Shown: positions 10,195 to 22,469, numbered from the stretch's first letter. The stretch: DNA of 64,000 nucleotides from Ceratotherium simum simum (GCF_000283155.1 NW_004454267.1:1272461-1336460), one strand, 5' to 3'. A program made the numbers and translations. The notes: generated by a model from the sequence alone, not told the origin.

Positions 10195-10335
10195 AGAAGT
10201 GTAGGGGAAGTGAAATTCCATAGACCTGGCTCTGGCTCCTCGTCCTGCCGCCTCTGGGACTTTGGGAAAGTTATTCCCTTTCTCAGACTCTGTTTCCTTC
10301 CAGTTTGGCAGGGGAGAGAAACTAGGGGGAAGGTT
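10195..10335 (+). mobile_element. MIR: MIR SINE 5' half
   Basis: Decayed MIR: gacctggctctggctcctcg, gggactttgggaaagttat, tctcagactctgtttccttcc. It is followed directly by the TA-rich tract. Confidence 0.55.
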
Positions 10336-10364
10336 GGGGGAGTTTTAAGGCCCAAAGAGATAGT

Positions 10365-11050
10365 AAATAATAACCTATATATAATATACTATATGTATAA
10401 TATACTAACATATACTATTTTAAATATTTTATATGCAGTATATAATATATACTAATATGCAAGAAACTCTCAACTATACTATATGTAGCACATTTTGTAG
10501 TATATATACACTATCTAGTATAGATAATAGATACTATATAGCATATTATATTATATGACATATAATATACTGTAATATACTACATACATTATATAGTGTA
10601 TATAATATACACTATAGCATATAAACACTATATAGTACATGTAATAAATGAGTAGCACATATATCATATACACTATATAGTGTTTATATTCTATAATATA
10701 TAACATACTATATATGGCATAGTATATAATATATATGATATACACACTATACAATACACACTATAATATAGATACTATATACCATATTGAGTATAATATA
10801 TTACACTAGTATAATATAAAATATATAATAGGCTATATATTATAGATCTATATAATATAGACACTATATTATAATATAATATATACACTATATTCAATAT
10901 AGTATACTATGTAATATACACTGTATATAAGCAACTTTTGTCTATATTATATATCTATATTATGTATATAATATATAATATGTAATATTATATATTATAT
11001 CCACTATATATACTATATACTATGTACTATGCCGTATATAATATAGTAGA
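10365..11050. repeat. TA-rich low-complexity tract
   Basis: About 690 bases almost entirely of TATA, ATAT, CTATA and TAATATA words with few C or G. Many short self-complementary words (for example tatatacactatatagtgtatata-type blocks) would allow cruciforms. Open frames here, such as the minus-strand one at 10551-10754, are composition artefacts. Confidence 0.92.
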
Positions 11051-11189
11051 GATGAAAGTTTCTCGTAAACTGAAAAGCCATAATTAATAGGAGATGCCAC
11101 TATGCACATAGTAATGTAAATGACTGATAAGGTCTAAAGTGTCACCCAGACTCATAATATTTTATATTTTACCATTTTTTCCCCCAAAC

Positions 11190-12060
11190 ACTTCTCTGCG
11201 TCTTTACTGTTCAGTGAACGGCACCATCCTCCTCCCGGGGTGCTCCCCAAAGAGCCAGGCGTCACCATTGCTCCTCTTCCCTTCCTCCCACCCCACACAC
11301 CCTGCCGTATCTAATTCTTTGGCTGCCTCTGTTGGTTCTGTGGGTTCTGCCTCCAAAGCATGGCCTGGAGCCATGCCCTCCTCTGCGTCTCCCGTCCCTA
11401 CCCTGGTCCAGGCCCGCCCCACTTGCCTGGACGACTACAGTAGCTTCTTAACTGTTCTCCTTGCTCCCTCCCTTGCCTCTTTGTAGTCCACCCTTCACGC
11501 AGTGGCCTGAGTGATCTCTAAGGGAGTAAAGCAGTTCACGTTACTTCTCAGCCGAAAAGCCTTTATTGGTTTTTCCATCACATTGGGGATAAAATCCAAA
11601 CTCCTTCCTTTGGCCTTCGCCCTGTGGGAGCTGGTTCCTGACACTTGACTCTGTCTGTGTTACTGCCCCCACCTGCTTTGCTCTCTCTACTCCCACATAC
11701 TGGTGACTATTGTCCAACTCTCAAATACACGGTGCCTGATCCCACCTCAGGACCTTTGCACTTGCTCTTCCCGTTACCTGGAATGCCCTTCCCCCGGATA
11801 CCTACAGGCCCACTCCCTCACCTCATTCAGGACTCTGCTCAGATGTCACTTTATCAGGGAGGACTTTCCTGACCACCCTATAGCATATCACGTTTATCCC
11901 CTGTATGTACTATCTGGCCATATACATATGTAGATGATATATATAGCATCTGCATCTATATACTATATATACGTATCTATATATGTAATCTACGTCCTAC
12001 ATCCTCCAAATGAGAGAAAGGCCCCAGAGCTTCTAGAACAGTGTGTGGCACAAAACAGGT
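11190..12060 (+). mobile_element. L2 LINE 3' portion
   Basis: Sense L2: tccatcacattggggataaaatccaaactcc, cctcaggacctttgcacttgc, tggaatgcccttcccccgg and cctgaccaccctatagcat. A terminal agagcttctagaacagtgtgtggcac follows. A short TA-rich expansion (11915-11995) lies inside. Reading frames are broken. Confidence 0.85.
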
Positions 12061-12164
12061 TAATAGCCGTGATTAATAATGGTAATAATTATTACTATTA
12101 ATTTTATTATTCTAGCACTGCTGTGTGGGATTTAAATCCTTTCCTGAGGAAGGGTTTAGAGAGT

Positions 12165-12315
12165 GAGAAATTACACAGCTATGGTTTATGGAGGTTACTG
12201 TGTGCCAGGCATGCGCTGAGGTTTATTTATTTACTTATTTTTAACGCTCTCATTTAACCCTCACCATCACAGCCATGCCTTGAAGTTTGTATTATTCCAG
12301 GAGGGGAAGTGAGCT
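12165..12315 (-). mobile_element. MIR: MIR SINE
   Basis: Antisense MIR: tactgtgtgccaggcatgcg, ctctcatttaaccctcaccatcac, then ggggaagtgagctcag. Confidence 0.6.
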
Positions 12316-13392
12316 CAGAATCAACTTTATTAGTATCGGTAATAATAGCAGTACGAATTATTAACCGAGGGAATGAAGGTACAGCGTGTGGCCTGTTCTG
12401 AAGCTGTTTCGTATTGCGTAAGAAGACAAAGGACCCAGTTCCAAGAGTGGATTGAAAGGTGGCACCTCGGGCGGTTTGGAAGATGGGACATCCAGTCCTC
12501 ACTCTCAGAAGAGTCCTTATCCAGGGTCATCCTTGGAGGCACCAAGATTTGTTTTATTAGGGCAGGCAGCCTTTCCCCACCCCACTGCCCGCAGATCCAC
12601 GGCCAAGGAATCTGAGAAACGGCTCCCCGAGTCCTTGGGCACGATCTGTTTCCACTGGACGACAAACATCCCCGGCATACGGGGTCTGTACCTTTCACTG
12701 TGTTGGTGATAAACCTGGAGCGAAATCAGAGTTACCGGCCTTGTGTTCTGTCGTCTGGGACCTCCTGACTCAGTGCGGAGCACTCATGCCCACGTGTGCT
12801 TTTATTTATGACTTTTATTGAGTCTTCTGTGAAGTCGTAAATTGACCAACCCTCCAGCTGGCTCGAGCCCTCATCAGGAAGCTGTCATCAAAGTGAATCA
12901 CCTTCTTGGCGGCTGCTCCTTCCCCAAAGGTCCATTGCAAAGGCTGGGATGTTTCCTGCCACTTGCTTATGAAATCCATCAGCTCTAGGCAGCCCAGAAC
13001 CGCTATGCCAAGGCTTATTTTTTTTTCATTTAAAAAAAAGGTAAAATAAAAATCGGAGAGGAAGTGCCGGTATTTGGTTAGGGGCTCTTTCATCTCAGTA
13101 CAGCATTCTGGAAATGCCTCAGTTTCTGGGGCTGTGAGGTGGGTGAAGTTGACATACTTTTATTTCTGGCTCAGAAACATTCTGAGTATTTCTTGTACCA
13201 GGAATTTGATGACAAGGCAGAGATCGATATATCCCCAAGGGTTTCTGGAGACCGGCATCTTAAATAAAAATGGGGCTGGATATTGGATTTGGGATGGACT
13301 TGGGTGGAAGTCCCTAAAAGCACGGGGTGCCGGAGAGTTCATAACAGCCCTCAGACCGCCGTCAGGCCCTGTGCTGAGGGCGCAACGCCTCC
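12316..13392. other. Unassigned sequence
   Basis: About 1.1 kb without a recognised repeat. Open frames on both strands at 12330-12783 overlap one another and lack known motifs. GC is moderate and CpG is too sparse to call an island. Confidence 0.35.
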
Positions 13393-13394
13393 TC

Positions 13395-13548
13395 TCACTG
13401 ACCCTCCACAGTTCTCTGTTTCGTCTCCATTTCACAGATGGCGAAACTGAGGCTCACAGAGCTTGTGTCTCTATATGACTTACTCTAGGTCACATGGATG
13501 ATAAGTGGTAGAGTGAGGATTTGAAGCCAGATCCTCTTTAATTCTATC
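13395..13548 (-). mobile_element. MIR: MIR SINE
   Basis: Antisense MIR: catttcacagatggcgaaactgagg, ctaggtcacatggatgataag, gaggatttgaagccagatcc. Confidence 0.82.
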
Positions 13549-13559
13549 AAAATTCACTT

Positions 13560-14105
13560 CTTTCAGTGTACCTTTCAGTGATTTTTAGTAAGTTTTAAAA
13601 GTTGTGCAACTATCACTGCAATCCAGTTTTAGAAATTTCCATCACCCCCCAAAAGATCCCTAGTGCTCATTTGAATTCAACCTCCATTCCCATCTCTAGC
13701 CCCAGACAACTCACTGGATGTCTCCATACATTTACTTTTTTCTGGACACTTCATGTAAATGGAATCATACGGTATGTGGTCTTTTCATCTGGCTTCTTTC
13801 ATTTAGCCAGAGGTATATCTACGTTGTTGTGTGTATTAGTTGATTCATCTTTATTACTGAATAGTACTCTATTGTATGGGTATACCACATTTTGTTTATC
13901 CATTTACCAACTGGTAGACATTTGGATTATTTCCATTTCCTGGCTGTTATGAATAATTCTGCTATGAATGTTCACGTGCAGGTCTTCATGGGGACATATG
14001 TTTTCATTTCTTTTGGGTAGATTCCTAGGAGTGGAATTACTCGGTTTAATGGTAAGTTTATAAGAAACTACCCAGCTGTTTTTAAAGTGGCTCTGCCATT
14101 TTACA
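13560..14105 (-). mobile_element. L1 3' region, antisense
   Basis: ttgtgcaactatcactgcaatcc, catgtaaatggaatcatacgg, tatccatttaccaactggtag and cctaggagtggaattactcgg are antisense L1 3' end and ORF2 C-terminal sequence. Decayed. Confidence 0.85.
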
Positions 14106-14289
14106 TTGGACTCAGGTCCTCGTGTGTCTAAATCCACGTTCTTAACCCCTGCGTTATATATATGTCTCACATGACTCCATGCCCTTAATAATCAATTAAT
14201 TTCCACAATGATTGCTTGATGTTTGTTCTATGCTGGTCCTGGTACTAGATGGTAGGAATAGAGAGATGAAGGAGATATAGTTTGTTTTC

Positions 14290-14455
14290 TGCCTTCTGTG
14301 GTAGACCGGATTATTAATCACAACGCTTCTGCCATATGACCTTGCAGTGCCCTAGATGAGCGGAGTGTATTTCCCCACCCAAGATGATGGGTGTTGGGAA
14401 AGGCAGTCTCCGGCCTGCAGGCTTTTGATCCTGGCTTGGCCATGTTAAGAGTGGA
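14290..14455 (+). mobile_element. MLT1-like LTR fragment, part 1
   Basis: ctgtggtagaccggattatt, gccatatgaccttgcagtgcc and tgtatttccccacccaagatg resemble the first third of an MLT1-type (ERVL-MaLR) LTR. It may continue at 14936. Confidence 0.45.
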
Positions 14456-14935
14456 CTTGAGCCTGGAATATTTCCTTCCTGGGAGATCAAGAGCTCTCAC
14501 AGCCTGTGCTGGGCTATTGCCTTGTGAAGGGTATCTTTGTCTCTCCGGGCTTGATATGCACTCCTTTGTTCTGCATAAGCACGTGCACCAATAGCCCTCA
14601 CTCACACTTCTAGCTTTCTGTATTTCAGACACCCGGAGGATGGGTTGGGGTCCGTCTGCTGCAGCACAAAGTGGGGTATGTGCTGCGTCAGCTGAGGCAT
14701 GGACCCGCTGGCATGGGGGCCTGATGCTTTACACAGGGCTGGCTCCCGTGCACACTCTCCTCTCTTTCTGCAAGTAAATGCTGGACCCCTTGAGCCTGGT
14801 GTGCGTGTGGTCTGTTTTCAGCAACATCAAATCGTGCACTGGTCTCTTCACTGGGAGACCCTCATCTGCCTGTTACCTTTGGCCACACTCATGTTATACT
14901 CTGTCCTGCAGCACAGCCCGACCACCCAGTGAATG
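14456..14935. other. LTR-like or unassigned block between MLT1 pieces
   Basis: Interrupts the MLT1-like text. The stretch cctctctttctgcaagtaaatgctgg followed by a T/G-rich segment (14755-14830) has the feel of an LTR 3' end. I recognise no family, and no TG...CA ends with a target repeat were found. Confidence 0.25.
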
Positions 14936-15165
14936 GTGAAACGCTGGGCTTGGCACTGAGACTTGCTGTGGCCAACGGAACATCAGCAGATAGGATGCAA
15001 ATAGATGCCTCAAATGTGCCTGTGTGCTTTGGCTCACCGTCCTGTGCTCTTAGGATCCGCTCTAGACGAGCATACCTAGGAGCTGCTGCTCCTTCAGCCT
15101 GAGGCTCAGCACAAACGCACGTGGAGCAGATCTGAACCCAACTCACAGCTTAAAGCTAAGTGCAG
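14936..15165 (+). mobile_element. MLT1-like LTR fragment, part 2
   Basis: gacttgctgtggccaacggaacatcagcagat and acgtggagcagatctgaaccc are the middle part of an MLT1J/I-type LTR, in the same direction as 14290-14455. Confidence 0.5.
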
Positions 15166-15329
15166 ATTACCTGTCTCTCCTTTTACTTGAAGAGAAAGAA
15201 AGGTGGTGGTGGTCACGTTGTTTCCAGTGCTGGCCATCAGGTGGCACTGTCAGCCTAGGACAGCTTGGTTGCTGTGCTGGTTGTAAACACCTGCCCTTCT
15301 TTAATCTGCGTGTACAGCTGGGGCTGGGA

Positions 15330-15740
15330 ACTTGCATGCTATATTGCCCATGCTCCTCTGCCATCTGGCTTCCTCATAGGGTGCACTGGCTGGAGATCAG
15401 AAGGTGGGAAAGGAGGGAAATTTATGGAGTTGTAGCAGCAGCGGAGGTGGAGTGGATCCAGACTCCAGTATCCCAGCACCATTTGTGCAGTGCTAGCCTG
15501 GGTGGAGGTGGCCCCTGTTTGAGAAACCCAGAGGTGACTGCAGCAGCATCTCCAAGAGGAGAGCATTAGGTGCAGGCTCGTGGGTCCAACCTAGGGACGT
15601 TAGCAGCTTCTGATCTCTGGTTATCACCCCTTCTTTTTGCTTCTCAGACCTCCTGTTCCAATTGTTCCTCCATTCATCCCCAAAGCCTTGTAATAAATTC
15701 CTTTGTTTGAAATACCTAGAGTGGTGTCTGCTTTGCTGAT
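15330..15740 (+). mobile_element. Ancient LTR-like interspersed repeat
   Basis: tctggcttcctcatagggtgc, gtggcccctgtttgag, gttagcagcttctgatctctgg, and a 3' end with ccttgtaataaattcctttgtttg. Order and AATAAA placement match an old interspersed mammalian repeat that I recognise but cannot name. Confidence 0.4.
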
Positions 15741-16888
15741 ACTATTGCTTTCTGAAACATGCGAATAGCAGGGGAATGATGACAAATTGTCCACTTCTGT
15801 GTAGGAGAAAAACGTCAGCCAACCTTAATTCTACAGGCCAAGGAGGGCTTCCAAATTATATTTGTTAATTCTTCTTCTTGTTATTTTTTGTATCATGGTG
15901 CACTGAACATAGCTAGTCAGTGGCTGGATGCCAGGTAATCCATAATAAGACTTTTCTTGGGAATTTTGCTTTCTTGTGTACCGTGGAGGTAGGCGGAAAT
16001 GAACCAGTGATGCACTGAGTTAGTTTAATTGAGCATCATTCCAGGAATTCTCCTTCTTTCTCTCCTACCCGGGGCTCCCACATGAAGTTATTGGCTCCAG
16101 GAGGCGGGCAAGCTGTTCTAGGCTACACTGGCCACAAATAGTGATCTTCCTACACAGTGCCCTTAACTTTCCAGCCTGCCCTACCTAACCTGTTTGTCCG
16201 AATCCACGTGGTCCCTTTTATTGAAGCCCACCAGGATCCAGAGTTTTATAGACGATGTCAGGAGGAGTGATGAGGACCAGAGGAAAAGGTACCCAGGCAC
16301 AGTTGCTGAATTGTCTCTGGAGGTGTGCAACAGCCCCCAAGGTCTCTGTTGATGACTTTACGCAAAGCTCGTCAGCTTCTCTGTGGGGAACTTCTCTCTA
16401 AGGGGCTACAATCAGGTGGCTGAGGAAACAAGGCTGAACAATGGGTTTTTTGTACAAGTTAGTTCATATCAGCAAGAAGCCCTAAATGTGGTTTTTTCCC
16501 ACCATCACTTAGAGATAAGGAAAGAGTCTGGTCACTCTGCCGAGGAGAAAAATAGGCCATTATCACCGAAAGAAGCCACCTGTCCTAGATTTGAGAGATG
16601 CACGTTGTTCTGGATGGTTTCTAGGCCTCAGTGGGTTGGCTTGTTGACAGCATCTCACCCCCGTGTCCCTAGGAAGGATACAAACGTGAAGGTGAACTCT
16701 TCATGGAGCCAGACTCCAGGGACCTGATATGTGAAGTTTCCAGCAACGTGTCAGCTTATCTCCTTTTCCCAACTCCCCACTGGAGACATCCTGTTTTCTT
16801 ATAAGCGTAAGTCACACCGATTTAATTTCTGTCACACAACCAGCCTGGTCCATATCACACTGGTTCAGAAGCAGAACCAGGTAGTCAG
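15741..16888. other. Unassigned sequence
   Basis: About 1.1 kb with no recognised gene or repeat. The 114-codon open frame at 16383-16727 lacks a Kozak-like start context, splice support or family motifs. Confidence 0.35.
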
Positions 16889-16889
16889 C

Positions 16890-17085
16890 ATTCAAGTCCC
16901 AGCTGGACCTCACCAGAGTCACGCGCCTTCGATCAAGTCACCTCACCCCTGAGAACCTCGGTTTGTCTGTAAAATGGGGGTGTCACTAGAGCCTGTGCTA
17001 CTTACCTGGCAGGATCATGGTCATAACCAAACGGAATGACATAATGTAAGTACTGGGTGAACAGTAGTTCTCAGCTGTCTTAGTT
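16890..17085 (+). mobile_element. MIR: MIR SINE
   Basis: gtcaagtcacctcacccctgagaacctcggtttgtctgtaaaatgggg is the MIR core, and the following part keeps MIR-like spacing to gtaagtactgggtgaac. Confidence 0.62.
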
Positions 17086-17267
17086 TGTGCCTGTTCTCTC
17101 ACATGTCAGAAACCATGGCAGCATACAAGAACAGGTTACGTTTTATCTGCCACTGCTCAATTTTATCTACTAATCATTTGGTCGGCCCTTGGATGTCAGT
17201 TGGCTTGTTTGATGCCTGGAGGTCTCCTATACGTTCATAAGAGAAAGGTCTTCCGTGTTCTAAGCTA

Positions 17268-17432
17268 CTGCTTCTCAGACTTTTACGTGCACACAATCAG
17301 GATGTTGTTAAAAATGCAGATTCTCATTCAGTAGGTCTGAGGCAGGCAGAGATTATGCATTTTCCACAAACTCCCAGGTCATACCCACACTGTTGGTGTG
17401 AAGATCACATTTTGAGTAGCAAGGATCTGGGA
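17268..17432 (+). mobile_element. MER5A: MER5A-like hAT element
   Basis: tactgcttctcagacttttacgtgc, ttaaaaatgcagattctcattcagtaggtctgagg and cacattttgagtagcaagg cover both ends and the middle of MER5A. Confidence 0.85.
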
Positions 17433-18355
17433 AATATGCTCTCTTTCCTTGGTGCTCTCTTGATGTCATGCTACATTTGTATTTGCTTGTCTCAAGTTCA
17501 ACTCCACTTTCTACAGTTTTGGATGACCTATTCAGCTCAACAGAAATCATACAGAAGTCGCTGTAACGGTAAGTATCCCAGCTATAGGAAAAAAACAATA
17601 AAGTTTGCACAGGGACCCAAACCTGGCAGTGCACCACGAAGGGTTTGTAGCACACCATTGTTTGAAAACATTGCACAACACAAATGGAAGCTATCACATT
17701 GCTCAGGTCAGAGATGGCCATTTCCCTTCCTGGTTTATGAGCAAAAACTTGAGAGCTTGCTCATTTTTGCCTTCCCGGGTAGCGCTGACCCTCAATAAAT
17801 GTTTGATGAGCTAAAAGTGTCTTCAGTGAATAGAAAATTAAGCAACCTCCTCCCAGCCCTGGTTGGAAGCCTGTCTATTGCTTCAAACTTCAGAAAAATG
17901 GATTATAACTTCTACAGAAACTCTTCTCCTCTAAGCTGTTTTGTTTCCTTCCACATGTAGCTGAACTCATCACCCAACACTGAACCTCTACCGTCTTGTC
18001 CGTAAGTTCATATTTATAAGGGCAGGGCAGAGAGAGAAGCCTCAGGCTCTGGCAGTTGGTATATCCTGTAACCCTGAAACAACCATGTTGATTACTTTTA
18101 TTCCCAAGGCTTGTATTGAAATCCAAATCTCCTGTTATTCACTTGGAGGAGACAAGTGGCACCCATCAGCTCAGCACCCTTGCATCTCTGCTTCCCCCTG
18201 TCTCCCAGAGCAGTGATATTGCAAGATGACCAAATCCTTCTGATATGAACAAGTTCATTGTCAAAGGATTGGGTGACTCCAAAAATCCATGCACCAAAAG
18301 ATAGAAAATATTTTGTGTTTTTACATTATGAAGCACTGGGGAGTGTAAGAGTATT
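17433..18355. other. Unassigned sequence with an L2/MIR tip
   Basis: Mostly unassigned. gctgaccctcaataaatgtttgatgagc (17784-17811) is a sense L2 or MIR tip. The 147-codon frame at 17355-17798 starts inside the MER5A and shows no known domain. Confidence 0.35.
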
Positions 18356-18357
18356 CC

Positions 18358-18453
18358 TTCCTTTGGTCCCTCCCTCCCTCCCTCCTTTCCTTCCTTCCTT
18401 CCTTCCTTCCTTCCTTCCTTCCTTCCTTCCTTCCTTCCTTCCTTCCTTCCTTC
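18358..18453. repeat. (TTCC)n / (CCTT)n microsatellite
   Basis: A pyrimidine tract: tccctccctccctcc, then about 17 uninterrupted CCTT units, ending cttcttttcatc. The pure part lies at about 18384-18452. The homopurine-homopyrimidine mirror symmetry can form triplex DNA, and it is probably length-variable. Confidence 0.95.
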
Positions 18454-19455
18454 TTTTCATCTATATCTACCATTTTGTGTAATACTCATATGCTGGAGAT
18501 TAGAAAAATAACAAGTAAGAGAAGGGGAAAAAGGATTCAAAAAAACGAAAATGGAAGAATAGATTGTATAATTTTTGAAGGTATGAATATCAAGATTTCA
18601 GGCTTTTCTTTTACTCCTCTCAAAACAAGCAGGCAAATAAAGAAGGCTGCAGGATTGACACAAGACGAGCAAAGTTTTAGAAGCTTTCCTCGGGGAAAAA
18701 AAACCATGCTGATTTACAAGTAGGGTGTCTGCTGTGAGCATTTGGAAGGAGATGAAAATGTATCACTAGCCATCTAGACATTTGTCAAAACAACTGAATT
18801 CTATGAAGTGGAAAGGATGAACGAAAGAACCAATATTAGGGAAAGAAGTTCAAAATGGGCTCTATTGTGTCAGAATTTTTCTACAAGGATCAGGAAGCTT
18901 TCAGCTGCGTGGGATAAAGGCTCTCGCTAAATGAGAAACCAACGGACCTTAGGAAGGAGTGTTCTATTTCACCTTGAAGGACACTTGGCTTTGTCAACTC
19001 TGGATGTGTGGCCAAACCCTCTTATGCTCATACCTGTCTCAGTATTCTTCTTCAGCATCCTTTCTGGGTCCAGGGGTACCTGTCTGAATTAGAGATTTAG
19101 TGCTCACCTCTTGCATGTGGGGAGGGGTTCAGGACGGCTTGATTTATAGTCCCACCATGACTGTTCACAGAGGGGAGAGGTAATTCCCAAAAGGAAAAAC
19201 GTGTGCTGTTATCAGAAGAATGAGGAGGAGTGGATGCTGGTCCACTGGAAACAACAAGTACCTCCTGTAAATAGAGAACGATACTTGATTCCAATATTGA
19301 ACTCAGCCTCTGTTGATGTCACAGTTGCCCGGATGACTCTGTGCCTGACTTTCCATGCCATGTGTGTTAAAAGTGCATTTGTTCTACTGAAGCATGACAT
19401 CCCAGGGGCAATGAGCACTCCTACTGCTCAGATGTTGGTTCCTAAATAGCATTGT
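18454..19455. other. Unassigned sequence
   Basis: About 1 kb with no recognised repeat or gene. An A-rich stretch at 18500-18720 contains only short open frames. Confidence 0.35.
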
Positions 19456-19459
19456 CCAC

Positions 19460-20665
19460 TAATAGTTACCAGGGTTCCTTGGAGAAATGGCTGACTCCAG
19501 GGCTGGGGACAGAAAGGTACAAGGCGTACCTGAAACACCTTTTTTCATCAGAAAGTATGGAGTGCTAAACAAAAAAAAATGTTGGAGGCATGTAGCCATG
19601 ATACAAGAGCCAGCTTGAAGGGGCTCCCACTGGCTAAATCTGGGATAACCTGAGCACCAAAATTAATAATGATAGTAATGGGTTATAGTACATGGAATTA
19701 AAGGAAAGTCCGTGAGTCCGTATTGATATTAAGAAAAAAAAAAGACAAGAGAGGGAGGAGAGAAAGTGCTTATCTACTGAAGAATGTCAACTAATAAATG
19801 CAGAAGGGATGATAAACTTAGAAACTCACATTTTGCAAGCACCATGGAAATACGTAATTCATGCAAGAATCAGCAACCTAGGCTAAAACCATTAGATGAA
19901 ATATTGTTGGGAAGAGTATGGTACCAGTCTCAAAATGTCTCCCCACAGATCGTTTATTAATTCACAGCAAAGCTACCTTCAGAGTGCAGAAATGTGCAGG
20001 CACAGCCTCAGCTGAGTGGTCAGACATCATCGTGTGCCTCCTGATGTGAGCACTGAGCATGTCACAGCAATCCCCGTGCAGTACTCTCGTCAAAAAAATA
20101 ACCACGAGGAGACAATCGGATAAATCCAAACTGAGGGGCATTGTGCAAAACAACTGGCCTGGACTTTTCAAAAATATCAATGCTGTAAAAACAAGCAAAC
20201 ATATGTTCTAGATGAAAGGAGAATAAAAGGAAAGGACAATTAAACGTGATGTGTGATCTTTGATTGAGTCCTTGACAAAAAAAAAAATCCATCTCTAAAG
20301 GACGTTATAGGGACAATTGGGGAAATTTGCACATGGACTGATTATGACCTAATAGTATTGTACTGATAGTAAATTTCTAGAATTGTGATAACTGTACTAT
20401 AATTTTATAGCACAGCATCCTTGTTCTCGGGAAATACACGGCAAGCTCTCTAGGATTGAAGTATCTACAATGTACTCTCAAATGATCCGGCATGATACAG
20501 ATATATGCATACGTATGTATTTATATGTGTGTGAAGAGAGTCATTAGAAAAAAGTGACAAAATGTTAACAGTCAAATCTAAATAATGGATGTATGGTCTT
20601 TTGTTGTACCATTCTTACAACGTTGCCATAAATTTGAAGTCCTGAAATATTAAAAGTTGGGGAAA
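19460..20665 (+). mobile_element. Old L1M-type 3' untranslated region
   Basis: aaagtccgtgagtccgtattgatatt, gaatgtcaactaataaatgcag, attggggaaatttgcacatgg and a 3' end cctgaaatattaaaagttgg are sense 3' UTR of an old L1 (L1MD/ME-like). No coding part remains. Confidence 0.65.
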
Positions 20666-20667
20666 AA

Positions 20668-21009
20668 GTGCATCTGTGTGGTCCCGGTCTTAGCAAGGAG
20701 GTTTTGGTTCACCCTCAGCCTTTCTTGGCACCCGTCTCTTTCTCTGCAAACAGGAGCACTGATGACAGTCACTTTTTCAGAATTTCATGATCAAAAGTGT
20801 CAACATCCTTGGCCATTGACCAAACTGTGTCCAGAGGATGTGTCTTCAAGTCCAATTGGAGAGAGAAGTGGACAGACTCGTTGGGACGATGGATTCTGCA
20901 ATGGCTGGTAGTGAATTCTTGGGCTCATGCCCTAAGGGCTGTCTTTGGGATTTGCCAAGTGAGCTCTCTGAGTAGTGAAGGTCAGTCTTAGGATTGCAAG
21001 TCAATTTAT
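20668..21009. other. Unassigned sequence
   Basis: About 340 bases, no recognised repeat. Two overlapping open frames (20657-20991) show no family motif. Confidence 0.35.
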
Positions 21010-21718
21010 GTTAGCAAGATGGGAAACCTCAAAAGAAAAAATGGACAGATTTGACCATATACTGATAAAAATTCTGAGGCATAATGTAGAGTGAACTATA
21101 AATAATGAGAGCGTATTTGAAACTCATAGCAAAGAGTTACTGTCCCTAATACGCATGGTTACTACCAGTTGATTTAAAACATCAACACAAATGCACAACA
21201 AAAACAACTCAATAGGAAGTTTGGCAAAAGGAGATAAACAGGCAATTCACAATGCAGGACATGCAGACGACCAATAAGAGTGTGAAACTGTGTGCACCTT
21301 TACTAGTGTTTCAAGATTTTTGATTTTAATTCAAAACGAAATACAATTATTCATGCATCAGATTGGAAAAAATTAAAACAGTGATATTATCTAGAGTGGG
21401 AAAGGAAATAGGAAGGTTTTATACACTGCTGGTGTGATAGTAAATCTTCACTACCTTTTAGGAAAGGAATTTTCTGTTAAAATAAAAAAAAAAGGGAGCA
21501 TAAATTTTGACACAAAAGTTTCACTTTAAGGAATCCTTACTGCGGGAACAAAAGCATCAGTAGCTAAGGATATGTGTCAGTAGCTAAAGAGATGTTGTAT
21601 GCAAGAGTGTTCCTAACAGCACTAGAGGCGGTAACAACACCGACCTGAACTGGAGACAATCTGAATGTCTGTTAACGGGGGAATGGTTGACTAAATTATG
21701 GTATTTCCAATTCTATGG
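21010..21718 (+). mobile_element. Old L1 3' portion of ORF2, degraded
   Basis: Sense L1 text with many changes: aaacaggcaattcac, gaaaatacactgctggtgtgatag-like segment at 21420, caagagtgttcctaacagcac and ctgaatgtctgttaacggggg. No frame survives. Confidence 0.55.
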
Positions 21719-21840
21719 CTCATTCATTCACTCACCATGTATTTTTTGAGCATCTTCCATATGCTAAGCATTGTTCTAGATACTGGGGATGGGGCAGAGA
21801 ATAATACAGACTTGGTCCCTTTATCATGAAGCTTATATTT

Positions 21841-21842
<2 letters not shown>
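21719..21842 (-). mobile_element. L2 3' end
   Basis: ctcattcattcactcaccatg, gagcatcttccatatgctaagc, gttctagatactggggatgg and atcatgaagcttatattt give the antisense L2 terminus. Confidence 0.78.

Positions 21843-21873
<31 letters not shown>
21843..21873. repeat. (TG)n microsatellite
   Basis: About 15 TG units directly after the L2 tip. Confidence 0.95.
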
Positions 21874-21874
<1 letters not shown>

Positions 21875-22082
21875 CAAAAATGATAAATGATAATTGTAAT
21901 AACAATAACAACAATAATAAAAGAAGTCAGTTAACCTTGATAATGGTTGCCTGGTTCCAGAGGCAGATACGTTGGGTTATTCATTGAAAAAATTATTTCC
22001 AGATTTTTAGTCTGCCTGGAAATATTTGTGTCTTGATTAGTTGCTCCTGGTATGTCCCCTTATTTCACCTTGAAATTTTTTT

Positions 22083-22321
22083 TGTGTGTGTGAGAAAGAT
22101 CAGCCCTGAGCTAACATCCGATGCCAATCCTCCTCTTTTTGCTGAGGAAGATTGGCCCTGGGCTAACATCTGTGCCCATCTTCCTCCATTTTATTCGGGA
22201 TGCCGCCACAGCATGGCTTGACAAGCAGTGCGTTGGTGCGCGCCCGAGATCCGAGCCTGTGAACCTCACGCAGATGAAGCGGAGAGCGAGCACTTAACCA
22301 CTGCGCCAGTGGGCCGGCCCC
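22083..22321 (-). mobile_element. ERE: ERE SINE
   Basis: Antisense ERE: agccctgagctaacatccg, tgctgaggaagattggccctg and ggatgccgccacagcatggc, ending at gcgccagtgggccggccc. The TSD caccttgaaattttttt occurs at 22066-22082 and 22322-22338. Confidence 0.92.
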
Positions 22322-22469
22322 CACCTTGAAATTTTTTTAATAGCATTTATCCAACTCTATTTTTATGTTTTTTAAACGAAACTTCAGACTCCATCTGGAT
22401 TTACCTAGATTTTTCACGAATGTCCTTTTTCTGTTCCAGGCTCTCATGTAGGATGCAACATTGCATTTA

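Noticed and set aside
10551..10754. Minus-strand open frame rich in Tyr and Ile
   Set aside because: Pure consequence of TA-rich composition.
12490..12700. Possible CpG island or promoter
   Set aside because: GC content is moderate but CG pairs are few and the stretch is short.
17355..17798. 147-codon open frame
   Set aside because: It starts inside a MER5A element, overlaps an opposing frame and has no family motif.
18258..18482. Open frame through the (TTCC)n tract
   Set aside because: The protein is a PSFLPSFLPSF-type translation of a microsatellite.
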